DNA from: Rothia amarae
GTDB lineage: Bacteria > Actinomycetota > Actinomycetes > Actinomycetales > Micrococcaceae
DNA length: 64,000 nt
NCBI RefSeq assembly: GCF_014705945.2
Contig: NZ_CP061538.1
Location: 62,001 to 126,000, forward strand
Direction: 5' to 3'
This document shows, piece after piece, positions 63,563 to 64,000 of this stretch; position 1 is the first letter of the stretch; every line of letters begins with the position of its first letter. The translations under genes were made by a program, and so were the position numbers. Below the pieces are notes generated by a model. It was not told where the DNA came from. It did not search any database and saw only the letters and a list, made by a program, of their open reading frames with translations.

Positions 63563-64000
63563 CTATGCCTTCACCGGCAGCCATACCTGCATCGCGTAGT
63601 CCTCTGCGCCGGTGTCGCCGGGGCCGAAAATCTCCATGGCGGGGCCGTTGGGTTTGAGTCCGTGCTCGGGCAGGAAAGTGCTCACCAGGTATTCCAGTCC
63701 GGTCGACGACGCCAGGGGAGCGGGGCCGCGCACGTCCACAATCGCGTATTCGCCGGCAGGAACTTCCGCCGCGTTGAGTCCTAGCTTGCCGGCGCTCTCG
63801 TGCGAATCGACTACCAGCCCCGCCATGTAGTCGAATTCCTGGTTCTTATTAGCCCCAAAAATAATAGCTATTTGCTGGGCATGAGCAACGTTGGCGCCAG
63901 CTAAAGTTGCCGAGTCAACTACCTTCGTCCATAGAGTGGCGCGGCCCTCAAACTGATCGACAGTTTCTCGCAATCCGGCAACGACGAGAGCGGGTTTGTG
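63563..64000 (-). CDS. GyrI-like effector-binding domain protein (N-terminus outside window)
   Basis: The frame is open from the right edge to a stop at 63563; a TTG at 63973 lies inside the domain (KPALVVAGLRETVDQFEGRA reads through it). VPAGEYAIVDVRG, GLEYLVSTFLPEHGLKPNGP and AMEIFGPGD are typical of the GyrI/AraC effector-binding fold. It may be a stand-alone small-molecule-binding protein or the C-terminus of a MerR/AraC regulator. Confidence 0.8.
   Translation of the reverse strand, partial: HKPALVVAGLRETVDQFEGRATLWTKVVDSATLAGANVAHAQQIAIIFGANKNQEFDYMAGLVVDSHESAGKLGLNAAEVPAGEYAIVDVRGPAPLASSTGLEYLVSTFLPEHGLKPNGPAMEIFGPGDTGAEDYAMQVWLPVKA

Overview
The window reads as chromosomal DNA of an actinobacterium of the Micrococcaceae, most like an oral Rothia (R. 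dentocariosa/aeria group). This is inferred from intermediate base composition, frequent GTG/TTG starts with strong GGAGG-type ribosome sites, LGFP-repeat cell-wall proteins, the 180-kDa class of NAD-glutamate dehydrogenase and a complete urease cluster. No rRNA, tRNA or CRISPR array was found.

Layout. 0-5.9 kb: a secreted LGFP protein, a HAD phosphatase and a mannose-family PTS operon behind a LicT/BglG antiterminator. 6-12.2 kb: branched-chain amino acid carrier brnQ, IS copy 1, and metF-metE behind a SAM riboswitch. 12.3-19.8 kb: a two-component system, two esterases (one with Cys in place of the nucleophile Ser), a SorC regulator and a FluC fluoride channel pair. 19.9-25.2 kb: amino acid permease, Lrp regulator, ornithine cyclodeaminase, an MFS transporter and a VanZ-like protein. 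25.2-33.8 kb: a divergent aquaglyceroporin, then ureABCEFGD followed by a urea channel and a nickel permease, so uptake of substrate, uptake of metal, enzyme and maturation lie in one run. 33.8-38.4 kb: M20 peptidase, flavin reductase, LtrA-like protein and a 2-keto-acid decarboxylase. 38.7-46.6 kb: a surface-glycan block (DUF6541 membrane protein, GT2, DUF2304, flippase, GT2) ending in a frameshifted SGNH-hydrolase/LGFP gene. 46.9-49.1 kb: panE-like reductase and rsgA.

49.1-53.6 kb is an AT-rich island unlike its surroundings and of apparent Firmicute origin. It holds remnants of ISL3-type transposase, a short chlorite-dismutase-family protein with the proximal-His/distal-Arg spacing of true chlorite dismutases, two tiny membrane peptides, a 49-residue ten-cysteine metallothionein co-directional with an ArsR/SmtB repressor, and IS copy 2. 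Arrays of an 11-bp motif in opposite orientation lie on either side of the Cld part. IS copy 2 sits in a palindromic repeat whose uninterrupted copy at 46.74 kb serves as a natural empty site and shows a 3-bp target duplication (ATG). 53.7-64 kb: NAD-glutamate dehydrogenase, a truncated VOC gene, a SnoaL-like protein, succinate-semialdehyde dehydrogenase, a DJ-1/PfpI protein, a DUF2975/XRE pair with a perfect palindromic operator, and a GyrI-like domain running off the right edge.

Palindromic intergenic elements recur. Two copies of a long hairpin with a conserved 60-nt core but unrelated, still self-complementary arms lie at 4.9 and 12.4 kb. Several terminators share GAGGTGCA or GGTCAA modules.
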